Shown here in pieces: positions 1-9,914 of a stretch of DNA of 64,000 bases (within the stretch, counting starts at the first letter, position 1; every line of letters begins with the position of its first letter). Under the pieces are notes generated by a model that worked only from the letters and a program-made list of their open reading frames with translations, was not told where the DNA came from and did not search any database. Origin of the DNA: Symbiodinium microadriaticum. Its lineage: Eukaryota > Sar > Dinophyceae > Suessiales > Symbiodiniaceae. The DNA is taken from the NCBI GenBank assembly GCA_001939145.1, contig LSRX01000057.1, positions 585,934-649,933 of the forward strand. Direction: 5' to 3'. Position numbers and translations under genes: made by a program.

Positions 1-144
1 GGGCCGAAGTCCGCAAAAACAGTCAGCAAACAGGCAGCTGAGAGTCAGAATCCGGAGGGCTTGATGTCGCAAACAGCGGGCGCGAAAGTCAAAGGCAGGA
101 GAGCCCAAATTCAGCAACAAGCAGAGCTCGCAACTGCAAACCAC
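1..144 (+). CDS. Possible exon, open at the window edge, unknown protein
   Basis: Frame 1 is open from the window edge for 48 codons and then meets a possible donor, CAC|GTCCCTAAACC, formed by the first CCCTAAA block. The predicted peptide is rich in Ala, Gln, Lys and Ser (for example RRAQIQQQAELATANH), with no Cys or Trp, which is unlike translated noise. No family is recognised. The 5' part lies outside the window. An open frame of this length can also occur by chance, so this is a candidate only. Confidence 0.3.
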
Positions 145-345
145 GTCCCTAAACCCTAAAACCTTAAACCTTAAACCCTAAAACCCAAGTAGGCCTTGGG
201 GTGTTAGGAGCTGAAGGCTGAAGCCGGAACCGTCTTTGGGCTTTGAGGGGTTTTGCAGGCTTGGAGATTTAGGCTTTAGGGTTTTAGGTTTAGGGTTTCA
301 GGTTTAGGGTTTAAGGTGTAGGGCTTTAGGGCTAGCAGTATAAGC
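145..345. repeat. Telomere-like heptamer block, both orientations
   Basis: CCCTAAA-type units (about 150-185) are followed by TTTAGGG-type units (about 265-330), many degenerate. The switch from C-rich to G-rich strand within 100 bp shows this is not a chromosome end. Confidence 0.8.
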
Positions 346-370
346 TTGGCTTTAGGATTTAAGGCTACAG

Positions 371-575
371 GGACTTTGGGGTGGGTGGTATTTACGATTC
401 GGCCGTCCCGGACTTTTTGGCGTGTGCAGGAAGTTTCGGAGGCTCCGGGTCTAGGGCCGTAACGTTGGGATCCCCGATGTAATCCCACACAGGGGAGGGT
501 GTTTATGGTTGCTCTAGAGCGGCCTCACCACCCCACCTACCAAACCTCGACAACCCGCTGAGCCTACTAGAGTTT
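371..575 (+). CDS. Two possible small exons (371-448 and 493-575), unknown protein
   Basis: Segment 371-448 follows CTACAG and stops at a GT in phase 1. Segment 493-575 follows CACAG and ends at TTT|GTAAAC. The phases agree and the joined frame is open (includes WRVQEVSEAP and PPHLPNLDNPLSLLEF). No family is recognised. With three frames to choose from, agreement of two short segments is weak evidence. Confidence 0.2.
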
Positions 576-665
576 GTAAACTGGAAACCTAGAGATTCTA
601 CACCCCGATGCTCAACAAAAAATGGGAACGGAACCCTGCGACCCAACTCCTGAATCCGGATGAAC

Positions 666-920
666 CGAAACCCTACACCCTAAACATCCCTAAACCCTAC
701 ACCCTGCAACCCCTAAACCCCTCAACCTTTCCACCCCTCAACCCTTCGACCCTAGACCCTGCGCCATATACACCCTAAACCCCATAATAAACCGCTCAAC
801 CCTAAACTCCTTGAAACCCCCTCAACTCAAAACCCCTAAACCCTAAACGTCCTGAAATCCCCTGAACCCTAAACCCCTAAAGCCTACACTCCCTGAAACC
901 CCCTAAACCCTAAACCCTCG
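666..920. repeat. CCCTAAA-type telomere-like block
   Basis: About 250 bp of degenerate CCCTAAA, CCCCTAAA and CCCTCAA units on the plus strand. No gene is supported inside it. Confidence 0.85.
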
Positions 921-939
921 AAAAAGCGTCAGACAGAAC

Positions 940-1290
940 TGCATTTAAGTGCCGGTCAGTTTTCTCAGGGCGTTTGCTGGTTGGGCCTGCGGTGCCTCCG
1001 ATACGGGCTGCGGTGTTTGCTGAACTCGCCTCCGCGCATTTGACTTCCATCTGTGCTGTTTACCGACTTTGCCCCCCTTGTTTTGGACTTTTTTTGCTGA
1101 CACCGGCCCTCCCCGTACTCCCACGCGTCCTGCTCTGGGGAAGGGGACCGGAGCTACATCGAAGAGTAGTTTGGGGCCCCGAAACTGCAGAAAGCGTAAA
1201 CCGAAAAGCACAATGAACCCTGGAAACAGGGACTCTATACAAGCCCCTTATGGGGGCCGCGAACCCAAGAGGCCCGTGAAGTGAAAAATC
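940..1290. other. GC-rich unique patch with overlapping open frames, unresolved
   Basis: Several frames on both strands are open for 70-100 codons here. GC-rich sequence has few stops, so the overlap shows no one frame is clearly coding. I cannot choose a strand or product. Confidence 0.3.
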
Positions 1291-1350
1291 GTGATCCATC
1301 AACGATCTGTGCAAACCCGTTTTGGGCCACCTGTGCTCCGAGTTGGTGGT

Positions 1351-1448
1351 TCGGTTCTGCAAGCTCGCGGTTCGCGGTTCCTAAACCGGCATTGCGGTTC
1401 CAGCGGTTCCTGAGGAATCGGTTCCGGTTCGCGGTTCCAGTTCGGTTC
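1351..1448. repeat. GGTTC-rich minisatellite
   Basis: Short direct repeats built on GGTTCGCGGTTC and CGGTTCC, imperfect, over about 100 bp. Confidence 0.6.
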
Positions 1449-1474
1449 GTTACCTTTCATGGAATCCGAGCCAG

Positions 1475-1567
1475 AATCCTGCCGTGACTCTGCGTCGCTC
1501 CGAATCCTCGCCAGGCGATGCCGGCGGCCAGCGCTCTGAAGGGCAACTTGCCTTGCACAGAAACAGG
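1475..1567 (+). CDS. Possible 31-codon exon ending at a TTTAGGG-derived donor
   Basis: An open frame starts after CCAG and ends at AACAGG|GTTTAGGGG, where the telomere-like block would supply the GT. The peptide includes RRSESSPGDAGGQRSEGQ. A second frame starting at the ATG at 1460 is also open for 26 codons, so the frame is not settled. Unrecognised. Confidence 0.22.
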
Positions 1568-1668
1568 GTTTAGGGGCTTAGGGGTTTAGGGGTTTTAGGG
1601 GCTTAGGGGTTTAGGGTTTACGGGTTTAGGGGCTTAGGGGTTTAGGGGTTTAGGGTTTGGTGTTTAGG
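1568..1668. repeat. TTTAGGG-type telomere-like block
   Basis: A G-rich-strand run of GTTTAGGGG, CTTAGGGG and TTTAGGG units over about 100 bp. Confidence 0.85.
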
Positions 1669-1803
1669 GTTCCGTTAATGGTGAAGCTTGACAAAGAATT
1701 AAGGTGTGTATAATACTATTTGTCAGGGTTCCCGATTATAAACACCCAGTCATCATACTACTACAATATACCCAACACCCAATTAATTATTTGCACTCCT
1801 ATG

Positions 1804-1848
1804 CTTAGTAGTGTGCACTTTTTTGCGCTTCTGAACTCAGCAACTAAG
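1804..1848 (+). mobile_element. M2 inverted-repeat element, copy a (internally deleted)
   Basis: It keeps both ends of the M2 family (CTTAGTAG at the left, TCAGCAACTAAG at the right) and the internal GTGCACTTTTTTGCGCTTCTGA segment, but lacks the middle. The other copies are at 3850, 7618, 13618 and 15159. It is followed directly by an open frame (1849-1969). Confidence 0.5.
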
Positions 1849-1969
1849 TGTAAGACCTTCGAGCCCTACAGCCTTGAGCCTTGACTGCCTGAGAGGTTCA
1901 ACTATGGTTTTCCGTACGGGTCCATGTACATGCAAAGCACCGATTATGTTGGCACTGAAGCTACTGTAT
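1849..1969 (+). CDS. Possible exon directly after an M2 element
   Basis: After the terminal CTAAG of M2 copy a, a phase-2 frame is open for 40 codons and ends at TAT|GTGAGC, a good GT donor. The peptide includes LDCLRGSTMVFRTGPCTC. No family is recognised. Its interest is the position against the element boundary. Chance openness cannot be excluded. Confidence 0.25.
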
Positions 1970-2350
1970 GTGAGCCCCTTGTACGGCCTAGTATATACTA
2001 TACGATATAATTACGTGCATGGACTCGATCATACCCTGTAGTAGATCGGCGAAACCCGAGTCCAGATTAAACTTAAACAACCCGAAAAACAAAAAGAAGC
2101 CCGATAGGGAAACCCTACAAACGTTCTTAAACCCGCGAAACGAATGTTTCGAGACCCATGTAGCAACTTGCCCGCAGCTCAGTCAACATCTGAACCTAAA
2201 TTTAACTCTACAGCCCCAAATCCTAGAACCCATGTCGAACCCATTCTAGAACTCATCTAGAACCCTTGCGAAACCAGAATCGATCGAACCCTTGTCGAAG
2301 CCATGAGAACCCGTACATGCCCTAAACCCTATAACCCTTAAAAGCCTTCA

Positions 2351-2463
2351 ACTGGGTTCTTGTTACGGGATTTAACTTTAAGTTACCACGACAAAGAAAC
2401 CATCTTATTTACTTTTGATCCCATTATGGTAACTTAAGTAAAAGCCCTTAACAAGAACCCAGT
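2351..2463 (+). mobile_element. M1 inverted-repeat element, copy 1
   Basis: A 113-bp sequence starting ACTGGGTTCTTGTTA and ending with its near-perfect reverse complement TTAACAAGAACCCAGT. The inner part shares a GTTACCACGACAAAGAA block with copy 3. There is no coding capacity. It looks like a MITE-type non-autonomous element. Confidence 0.7.
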
Positions 2464-3280
2464 GTAAAGGCCAACATGGGGTTGTCTCTTGGAAGGTGCC
2501 GCCAAGGCGGCTGGGCTGACGTCGATGAAAGGCAGGGAAGCTCGCTTCGCGTGGATGTTAATTATCATAACCGAATATAAAATATGATACAATAGATTGT
2601 GATATTATTTATTACATAAAACATATCATATGAGATCATGTTACGATATGATTTGATTTGACATAATGTAATACTATATAGCCAATACTATATGATGTTA
2701 TACAAGATAATATCATCGTCAGTGTACTGCAGAAGCTCGAATAGTCAAAATAGGGCCTTAGATAGAATCATCAAGAGTCACAGTAAGGACCATGGTGCAT
2801 GGTTATTGAATAGGCACACTAGAGCTAGAGTTGTGGGGTGTGGCTCTGCAGGAATATTGTTGCATGGGCGGAAGCATGTGGGTCATCTTTCGGAATCCCG
2901 CCAGCAGCGGGGGAGGCGTAACGCCGGTTTTCATGATTTTCGGCCCCGACAAGTTTCAACGTCGTGTTTCACAGCTCAGGGTCCGGGTTTCGTTTGGAAT
3001 CTTTACGAAGCCCATACTCTTGATGATATATTAAATCCTACACTCTTTTAAGGACCCCAAACTATGTGAATCATGGTACATTCCTTGTTATGGGTAATGC
3101 AGGATTTATACCATCAACCGTATGAAATTACCGACAAAATCCACACCGAGCCTTCGTAGAGCCCGATATGAAGGCTCTGGGTGTTGGCCTAGAGCCCTCT
3201 ACTAAACTCAAGAGCGGAAGCCGAACCCTCTAACGCCTGTTCAGGGTTTAGGGGTTTAGGGTTTATATAATGCTTAGATA
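2464..3280. other. AT-rich unique stretch with unresolved open frames
   Basis: An AT-rich patch (about 2555-2700) is followed by a patch where two plus-strand frames (2692-3051 and 2831-3034) overlap. Neither gives a recognisable protein and no splice pattern settles the frame. Confidence 0.3.
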
Positions 3281-3666
3281 CGAAGTCCCTGAGTTCTGGG
3301 GCCCTTGGGGGATCGTTTTAGCTTCTTCCGCTTTTGGGGGTTATGGTTCGGTTTAGGGGGCTTTTGCTTCGTCTGTAAGGAAATGGAGTGAAGCCCCGGA
3401 TGTTGGCGCAATGCCCTTTTTTTCTCCAAGCACTCGGACCGTATTAACCTTCTGGCATTGACGGTTTGGGGTTTGCAAACCCTTACGCTTACTCTGAGCG
3501 CAAAACCACCCAACAATCATCGAATGCTAAGGAAAGAAGCCATAAAGAGCGGATGTTTTTTCTGAAGCCCGTCCCCTTCATTTTGAGGCCTTTGCCTGGG
3601 CATCGGTCGACCAGGGGGAGGCTCTGCAGATGCCGCTCAGTGGGCTCTGCTGCTGGGCTTGTATTG

Positions 3667-3779
3667 ACTGGGTTCTTGTTAAGGGATTTAGTTCAAGTTA
3701 CTATAATAAGGAAACCATATTATTTAAAATAGATCCCTATTTTGGTAACTTGTATTAAATCCCTTAACAAGAACCCAGT
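3667..3779 (+). mobile_element. M1 inverted-repeat element, copy 2
   Basis: A 113-bp fold-back: ACTGGGTTCTTGTTAAGGGA at the left matches the reverse complement of TCCCTTAACAAGAACCCAGT at the right. With CTGGG...CCCAG as the ends, it is flanked by TTGA on both sides, a possible 4-bp target duplication. The ends contain GG|GTTCTTG and CCAG|, so the element could be spliced as an intron. Confidence 0.75.
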
Positions 3780-3849
3780 TGAGGGTTTCTGGATTCAGGC
3801 TTTCATATTTGAGGTTGCAGGTTGCGGAGTCACCGGGACTCGTTTTCGG

Positions 3850-3954
3850 CTTAGTTTCTGAGTTCACAAGCCCAAAGAAAGTGTACACTTTCAGATTTAT
3901 CAGGGATTCTATTGTCCCAAAAAGCTTTTAAAGTGCAGCCATTCAGCTACTAAG
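3850..3954 (-). mobile_element. M2 inverted-repeat element, copy b (reverse orientation)
   Basis: A 105-bp copy in the opposite orientation to the others: CTTAGTTTCTGAGTTCA at the left, ATTCAGCTACTAAG at the right. The bases TCGG occur directly on both sides, a possible 4-bp target-site duplication. It lies 70 bp from M1 copy 2. Confidence 0.65.
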
Positions 3955-4531
3955 TCGGTGCTGTGTAGCCGGAACAGAAAATAGAGGTCTCATAGTAAGT
4001 AGAATATAGGGTTCCGGGGGACATCATACAGAATCATACTATACGTGGAGTAGCAAACCCTAAGGTATACGACATTGAATACCATCACAGGTTCTTCAAG
4101 CGCCCAAAGCAAGTTGATCCCTGACACCTTCTGAACAGTGCCACGGACAGAGCATGAGCCAGAACATGTCCTATATAAACATGGTAGAACGAAGGGCCAG
4201 AACGATTGAAGGAGTTCACACTTGGGCGCACCACAATTACTCAGAGCTTTAACAATTTCCGAATTAAGGAACATACTTTAAATTCTAGTAGGACCCCTTC
4301 TATAATATATTTCAAGGTATATTGCTTATATAATTAAGGGATGTTGGAATGTCTGGGTCTGAATCATGCAGCCCACGAGGAGTCTGAGCAAACCTCAGAG
4401 GTCCTAAACCCCACACCCTGAATCCTGAACCCTCTAAACCCAAAACTGGGTTCAGCCACTATGCTCCTAAACCCGAATCCTTGACCCTAAACCCCAAACC
4501 CTGAACCCCGAGCTTTCTACCCTAACTCCTA

Positions 4532-4643
4532 ACTGGGTTCTTGTTAGGGGATTTATTGTTGGTTACCACGACAAAGAAGCCGTATTATTTACTATAGCTC
4601 CCCATTATGGTAGCTTAAATAAACCCCCTTAATAAGAACCAGT
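4532..4643 (+). mobile_element. M1 inverted-repeat element, copy 3
   Basis: A 112-bp copy with ACTGGGTTCTTGTTAGGGGA at the left and CCCTTAATAAGAACCAGT at the right (one base lost from the right end). It shares the inner GGTTACCACGACAAAGAAGCC block with copy 1. No target duplication is visible. Confidence 0.7.
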
Positions 4644-4741
4644 AGGCCCTAAACCCCAGAAAGCCTCCACCCCACTGAACCCTAAACCCTCCAACCCGAC
4701 CTGGACCCTGAAGAACCTACCTGTTTAACGGACGCATATAT

Positions 4742-4826
4742 GGGTAGTTCTCTAAATTAAGGTCTCGTTTTAGGTCCCCAATATAGTAGGGCACCCTTAT
4801 AAAAGGGACCCTAAGACGGGATTGCC
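4742..4826 (+). mobile_element. M4 inverted-repeat element, copy 1
   Basis: It begins GGGTAGTTCTCTAAATTAAGGTC and contains the CCCCAATATAGTAGGGCACCC core shared, in altered form, with copies at 8740 and 21718. The right inverted end is degenerate. A GT at 4744 and an AAG at 4813-4815 would remove it as a 72-nt intron with phase-1 open frames on both sides. Confidence 0.5.
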
Positions 4827-5071
4827 ACGTGGCCGTACCAGCGAACCTCTGAGGGTTTCCTCGTGCGTCAGGTTTCTGGGGCTTAGGGTTTAGGGGTTTA
4901 GGGTTTATTTAGCGGTTTAGGGCTTAGGGGTTTAGAGTTTAGTGGCTGCCCTCTGTTGAACCTCGAATGCACACTATTAAGGGCTCTAGATGAAGCTTGC
5001 TTTGAGGTCCTGACATTCCCTTTCACTCCCTATGTTGTTAGACTATGACCTAGTATAATGCAGCAAGCTAG

Positions 5072-5530
5072 TCTGCCAATTCAGGCCTCTCTCTTTCTCC
5101 ATACCGAGCTATCTACGCCAATGGCGCACTCTCCGATCATGATGCTGAGGTTTCCGATGGCCGGCGTGTCCAAGACAGGCAGCTGGCAGAGTACTGCGAA
5201 GTGGGTGGGGGTTGGGGTGGGCCACCGACTTCGGCTTGAGCTGCCACCGACAATCCCCCGCAACTCATCGACCCCTCATCCTCGGGTACGTGGTTCGTGA
5301 AGGTGTACTTCTGCACCGCAGCCCTAGCCCTCAAAGGTGAAGGTGTTTGGCCCGCACTCACAAGCAGAGCAGGTGGGGTGAAAGCAAAATAGGTATCTGA
5401 AAACCCCGGAGGGGCGCGAAGCTTTTCAGACCTTGTGGGGCAGTACGAAGCACCAGACATCTTTGTACACCAAGTTCCTCTAACAGGGATTGAGATAACA
5501 GATAGCGATTCTTATATTATGGGCTTCAGG
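5072..5530 (+). CDS. Possible three-exon stretch (5072-5200, 5322-5372, 5430-5530)
   Basis: Segment 5072-5200 is open and acidic (YANGALSDHDAEVSDGRR). Segments 5322-5372 and 5430-5530 join in phase 1 across a 57-nt GTGGGG...TTTTCAG interval; the second gives PDIFVHQVPLTGIEITDSDS. A different frame is open across 5072-5297. No family is recognised. The composition is protein-like, but there is no conservation to test it. Confidence 0.27.
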
Positions 5531-5763
5531 GTCTAGGATGCCTTTCTCATCTTTGAACGGGCTGATCCGGGGCCTACATGCAAGTCTGAAGCAGGACACA
5601 GGACTCACAGCAGGTCTGAAGAATTGCACTGGCATCCCTCCGAAACCCGAGATCCTAAGGTCCTAAACCCCAAACCCCGTACTACTACATCAGTATACCC
5701 CACAGGCCAACTTGGATCATCAAGGCCCCCATTACCCTGTGCCCTTTCGACCTGGAAGGCATC

Positions 5764-5904
5764 TTTAGGGTTTAGGAATTAGGGTATAGGGATTAGGATG
5801 TAGGGTTTGGGGTTTAGGGATAAGGGTTTAGGGATTAGGGATTCGGGTTTAGGGATTAGGGTGTAGGGTTTGGGGTTTAGGGGGATTAGGGTGTAGGGTT
5901 TTAG
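5764..5904. repeat. TTTAGGG-type telomere-like block
   Basis: Degenerate units (TTTAGGG, ATTAGGG, TGTAGGG) on the G-rich strand. Confidence 0.85.
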
Positions 5905-6287
5905 GGGAAAGGTTGCGGCGGGCTTGGCTCTGTGAGCGTAAAGGTCCAAGCCCACAATTCTCCAGCCCCGGAACTCTGGAAACTGAGACCCGAATCGCCC
6001 CCAACTAGGGTTTTGGGGGTTTAGGGCCTTTAGGGTTTAGGGTTTAGGGCAGTTTAGCGTTTATCCGAACCCCCTTCAAGGAGCCCCCAATCCTAAAGCT
6101 CACATGCAAGCAATGCAGAAGCCTGAAGAATTACGAATACGGATTCAAAATACTATGCCTTGAGCTTCCTCATGATATTTGTAGTAAGAAAATGATAGGC
6201 CTCCGCAAACCCATTCCAACGATCAAGGCCACTACATTGACGGAGCGGCTGCCCTTCTGTAGTGAGATCGCCAGGCATCCTAAAGCC
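5905..6287 (+). CDS. Two open patches flanked by telomere-like repeats
   Basis: Segment 5905-6009 is open between TTTTAG and AGG|GTTTTGGG (SVSVKVQAHNSPAPELWKL). Segment 6058-6287 is open for 76 codons with no Met start and contains a CxxC (LTCKQCRSLKNYEYGFK); it ends at a stop or at an earlier GC donor. An open frame of about 76 codons is expected several times in a region this size, so these remain candidates. Confidence 0.22.
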
Positions 6288-6490
6288 CCATAAACCCTAA
6301 ACCCTAGACCCCTAAACTCCCTAAACCCCCGAAACCCCTATAAACCCCTGAATTCCCAAACCCCTAAACCCCTATAAAACCCTAAACCCCTATGTAAAGC
6401 CCTAGAAATCCCAAACCCCCCTAAACCCCTAAACCCCTTACAGTAAGCCTAAACCCTACACCCCTAAAGCCCTACAGTAAACCCTAAACC
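6288..6490. repeat. CCCTAAA-type telomere-like block
   Basis: About 200 bp of CCCTAAAC and CCCCTAAA units, C-rich on the plus strand. Confidence 0.85.
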
Positions 6491-6589
6491 CCCAAGAAAG
6501 CCCAGTCGCGCGAGGTGGCATCGTCCTCCGATGTAAGGGTCCTTCTGCCGAGGGCCTTGGCCCTGATGAGAGTCTGAAGGAGGCGCCCT

Positions 6590-7125
6590 TTTAGGGGTTT
6601 ATCGGGTTTCATAAAGGGTATATAGGGTTTTATAAGAGTTTATAAGGGTTTTTACAAAGGGCTTTACAGGCATTTATAGGGCTTTATACGGGCTTATAGG
6701 GTTTTGTAAGGGCTTAGTTTGAAGGAGGTGGCCTGGCCAACGGTAAGGTTTAGGGTCTTTTATAGAGGCTTAAGGTTTAGGGGTTTACAGGGCTTTGTAA
6801 GGTTTATAAGGGTTTAGGGTTTGGGGTTTTAGGGTTTTTAGGGCTTTAGGGCTTTAGGGTTTTATGGCTTTAGGGTTTTAGGGTTTTTGGGGTTTTGGGT
6901 TTAGGGAGGTGCCCTGCCGAACGGTAAGGTTTAGGGTTCTAGGGCTTTAGGGCTTTAGGGGTTGAGGCGTTTAGGGTTTATTTGGGTTTAGAGTTTGGGG
7001 TTTCTAGGGCTTTAGGGGTTTAGGGTTTATAGAGATTTAGGGCTTTAGGAGTTTAGGGAATCTAGGCCTGTAGGGTTTATAGGGTTCTAGGGGTTTAGTG
7101 GTTTAGGGTTGAGGGTTTGGGGGGT
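6590..7125. repeat. TTTAGGG-type telomere-like block, the longest in the window
   Basis: About 530 bp of TTTAGGG, TTTATAGGG and TTTTAGGG variants. Two short similar insertions, ending CCAACGGTAAGG near 6745 and CGAACGGTAAGG near 6925, interrupt it. Confidence 0.85.
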
Positions 7126-7445
7126 CCGGGGGGTCCTAGTTTCCCTGGCTTACGGTTGCAGAGGGTTCAGGGTTTATTTGGGGGTTTGTAGGGTTTGGGG
7201 AATTCAGTCTTGTTCAGAAGTTGCGGTTCAGGGTTTTATGGATCGGTGTTTAGGGTGTTTTACTTTGAAAACTTTCGGGGAGGTGGTCTGCACGGGTGTG
7301 GTACTCTGTGCTTCGACATGTCCTCACCTCATGGTGCATTAGAGCTAAGCGGGTGTCCGCGCACCATGACGATCCACATGTGTGCTGATGTGATATTGCT
7401 CTGTTATCATGTGCAAGAAATCCCTTAGAATATAGAAGCCTAAAT

Positions 7446-7543
7446 CATTATAATAATTATCACCATTATTCCTCCGAGTTCCTTACTATAAGTACATTAT
7501 CAAGGCGCCCAAAACCCTGTTCTAATTATTAAGGCCCCTACAG
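7446..7543 (-). mobile_element. M3 inverted-repeat element
   Basis: It ends in CTAATTATTAAGGCCCCTACA, the reverse complement of the family start TGTAGGGGCCTTAATAATTAG. The left end is degenerate. Related copies are at 8534, 12670 and 22386. Confidence 0.45.
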
Positions 7544-7617
7544 TACCCACACACCCCAAAGAGTTTCAGACTTCATGAGACTGTGAATATTCGGAAGCAT
7601 TGAGCACGAAAGCTTTG

Positions 7618-7725
7618 CTTAGTAGCTGAATGAGTACACTTTAAACTTTTTGGGATACTATGACTGTGATCCCTTACCGAACTGAAAGTGTGCACTTTTT
7701 CGTGCTTCTGAACTCAGCAACTAAG
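7618..7725 (+). mobile_element. M2 inverted-repeat element, copy c
   Basis: A 108-bp copy: CTTAGTAGCTGAATGAGTAC at the left, CTTCTGAACTCAGCAACTAAG at the right, with the shared TTTTTGGGATACTATGA core and AAGTGTGCACTTTT. No target duplication is visible. Confidence 0.7.
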
Positions 7726-8533
7726 TTCTGGAACCTGACTTCCCATAAAGCCATACCCAGAAGCCTGAACCGAGCCAAACCAGCAGTGGATTCCTCAATT
7801 GCCCTCGATCGCAACGCCTGAATACCGAAGAAGAAGGAATATCAGACCACGTTGAAGGGTACTCTGGGAAACCTGGTAGCTCCAGGGAATTGTGAGTGGC
7901 GATTCAACCGCAAGTTGTGTTACCCATTACCCTCGCCGACTACAACACGGAGCCGCGTTCAGGTTGCATGCTACATTATGCTGCTTTACTGCAATGCAAG
8001 GGTTCAAGCTACTGTACTGCAATGCGACGCTTCAGGTGGTGTGGCCTGGAGCCCTAAAACCCAAACACTTGCAAATCAACCCGTGAACCCAAAATCCTCA
8101 CGCTCTTGTGCCCTAAGCAGCGTGACGCCTAAACCCCGAAACCCTCAAGCCTCACCTTACCCACAGGCCCCTAAGTAGTTCCTTTTTGGGATTCCCTTAT
8201 AGGATTCTACATAAAAAAAAAAAACCATATATATATGCACACATCGACAGATATATTTTGCTTACGGCTTACAGGAAGGGAGGTTTTCAATTCAAGTTGT
8301 TGGTTTATTTCAGGTTCGTGTGCGTCACAGGATCGGATAGCGGCAGAAAATTGAACGTTGTCGCTTTCTTATGAGAAATGAGACATGCCGAGAAATCCAT
8401 CCCCACAGCGCTGCAAACCCCGACGACGTCTGTCGCATAGAGTACTGCCAGAAGCACTGAGGCAACCCCCGAAAGCTTTTTGGCTCTGTCCAGACCAATG
8501 AAGCCCCTTGTAACAACTGCATCCTTTTCTTAA

Positions 8534-8613
8534 AAATTACCTATACTATGGCGGGGTTCCTAATTTTTTTGTACCCCAAACCCTATTCTAATTGTTAAGG
8601 CTTCTACATTAGG
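8534..8613 (-). mobile_element. M3 inverted-repeat element
   Basis: It keeps ACCCCAAACCCTATTCTAAT and TGTTAAGGCTTCTACATTAG of the family's right end. The left end is degraded. A GC-rich patch (8614-8740), open in all three plus frames, follows. Confidence 0.4.
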
Positions 8614-8739
8614 AGCTCGTTGGTGCCGCCCCTGGTGCGGGGCTGGCGCTTTGCTGTGCAGAGGAGGCGCAGACCGCCGTGCGGGGCCTAGATGTCGGGC
8701 ATTTGCCATCGAGGCTCAGAAGAAACTCAAAAGACCATG

Positions 8740-8839
8740 AGGGCAGCTCTCTAAACGAGGGTCCCTTTGGTCCGTTTTGCTTGGCTGCCGTACTATATTG
8801 GGGGATCTAAAAAGGGACCTTAGTTTAAGAGGACTACCC
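8740..8839 (+). mobile_element. M4 inverted-repeat element, copy 2
   Basis: It runs from GGGCAGCTCTCTAAACGAGG to AAGAGGACTACCC and carries the core CCGTACTATATTGGGGGATC found in the other M4 copies. About 100 bp, without coding capacity. Confidence 0.55.
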
Positions 8840-8885
8840 ACGTGCACAGGGCCGCTGAGTTTGTAGAGCTTCGTAACATGTTTTA

Positions 8886-9025
8886 TCGGGCCCTCAACCC
8901 TTAAACCCCTAAACCCCTACAGCAAACCCTAAACCCCTAAAGCCCTAAACCCTAAACCCTTAAACCTCTAAACCCCTACAATAAGCCCTAAACCCTTAAA
9001 GCCCTAAACCCTAAACCGTACATAT
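8886..9025. repeat. CCCTAAA-type telomere-like block
   Basis: CCCTAAACCC and CCCTAAAGCC units. Another mixed block lies at 9345-9440, where the strand switches from TTTAGGG to CCCTAAA within 20 bp. Confidence 0.8.
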
Positions 9026-9143
9026 GTGTTTTTACTCCTGTTATCGGGGCTTGAAGTTCAATTCCTGGAAGTGGCCCCAACTACAACCACGATGAGTTCC
9101 GTAGGAAAACTGAATCCTCAGTCTAACAAATTATAACCCTTAG

Positions 9144-9315
9144 CATCAACATAGCCCAAAAGCCTCATACAATGTCCGTCGTTGGGCCGGAAGCCTTAAA
9201 ATATGAGTCCTTAGAGCCTTATATCATGTACCTCACTACCCTAGTCTGCCTTCTGTAGGCCCTTAGGATCCTATAGACGGTAGCCCTAAAAGGGAACTAC
9301 AATGGAGACTATAAG
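9144..9315 (+). CDS. Possible two small exons (9144-9243, 9277-9315)
   Basis: Segment 9144-9243 (PEALKYESLEPYIMYL) ends in phase 0 before GTCTGCC. Segment 9277-9315 (TVALKGNYNGDYK) lies between CTATAG and AAG|GTGCCC. The intervening 33 nt would be an unusually short intron. Unrecognised and unproven. Confidence 0.22.
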
Positions 9316-9689
9316 GTGCCCCCCCCCAAACTTGAGTCTGACTCTGGTTTAGGGTTTAGGGTTTTGTATTATCCCTAAACCCTAAAACCCTAAAGCCTTA
9401 AAGCCCTAAACCCTAAAGCCCTAAATCCTAAACCCCGTACGCCTAAAATACCCACTGTAAGGGACCCTCAGGGTTGTTTCAAGGGATTAGGGCTTAGGGC
9501 GCTTTGAAGGGTATTTTGGGTGGCCCTGGTCAGGGTAACTGCTGCAGGTTTGGTATTCAGCATTTACCGTTCACGGGAGTGGTGGGCCCCAGGTTTCTGT
9601 CGCTGAATTACTCGTGTTCGAGATTGGGTTGCAAGGTTTGGGATTCTGCTTTCGCTGGTGGTGGTCCAGCGTTCGGTCTTCGATGAAGG

Positions 9690-9787
9690 GGTTTAGGGCT
9701 CAGGGTTTAGGATTTAGGGTGTAGGGCTTAGGATTTAGGATGTAGGGTTTAGGGTTTAGGATTTAGGGTTTAGGGTTTAGGGTTAGA
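9690..9787. repeat. TTTAGGG-type telomere-like block
   Basis: Tandem TTTAGGG and ATTTAGG units, ending in GGTTAGACTAAGGGTTAGAC. Confidence 0.85.
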
Positions 9788-9914
9788 CTAAGGGTTAGAC
9801 TCCCTGGACAAGAAGCCCGAAGCTGAGAAGCTGAAGAGGGGGAGGGCCCTGCTTCCAGGACTCGATAGCTGAAGTACTACACGTTCTTAATTTTTTTGGG
9901 ATAAGATGATCCAG

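Noticed and set aside
1-1000. Window start as a chromosome end
   Set aside because: The heptamers are degenerate, occur on both strands and are spread through the first 20 kb rather than forming one terminal tract.
945-1362. Minus-strand frames of 88 and 100 codons
   Set aside because: They overlap each other and plus-strand frames in GC-rich DNA; no independent support.
8341-8530. In-frame TGA as a selenocysteine codon (frame open on both sides, Cys-rich)
   Set aside because: No SECIS-like structure was seen, the exon itself is unproven, and a GTACTG donor before the TGA is an easier explanation.
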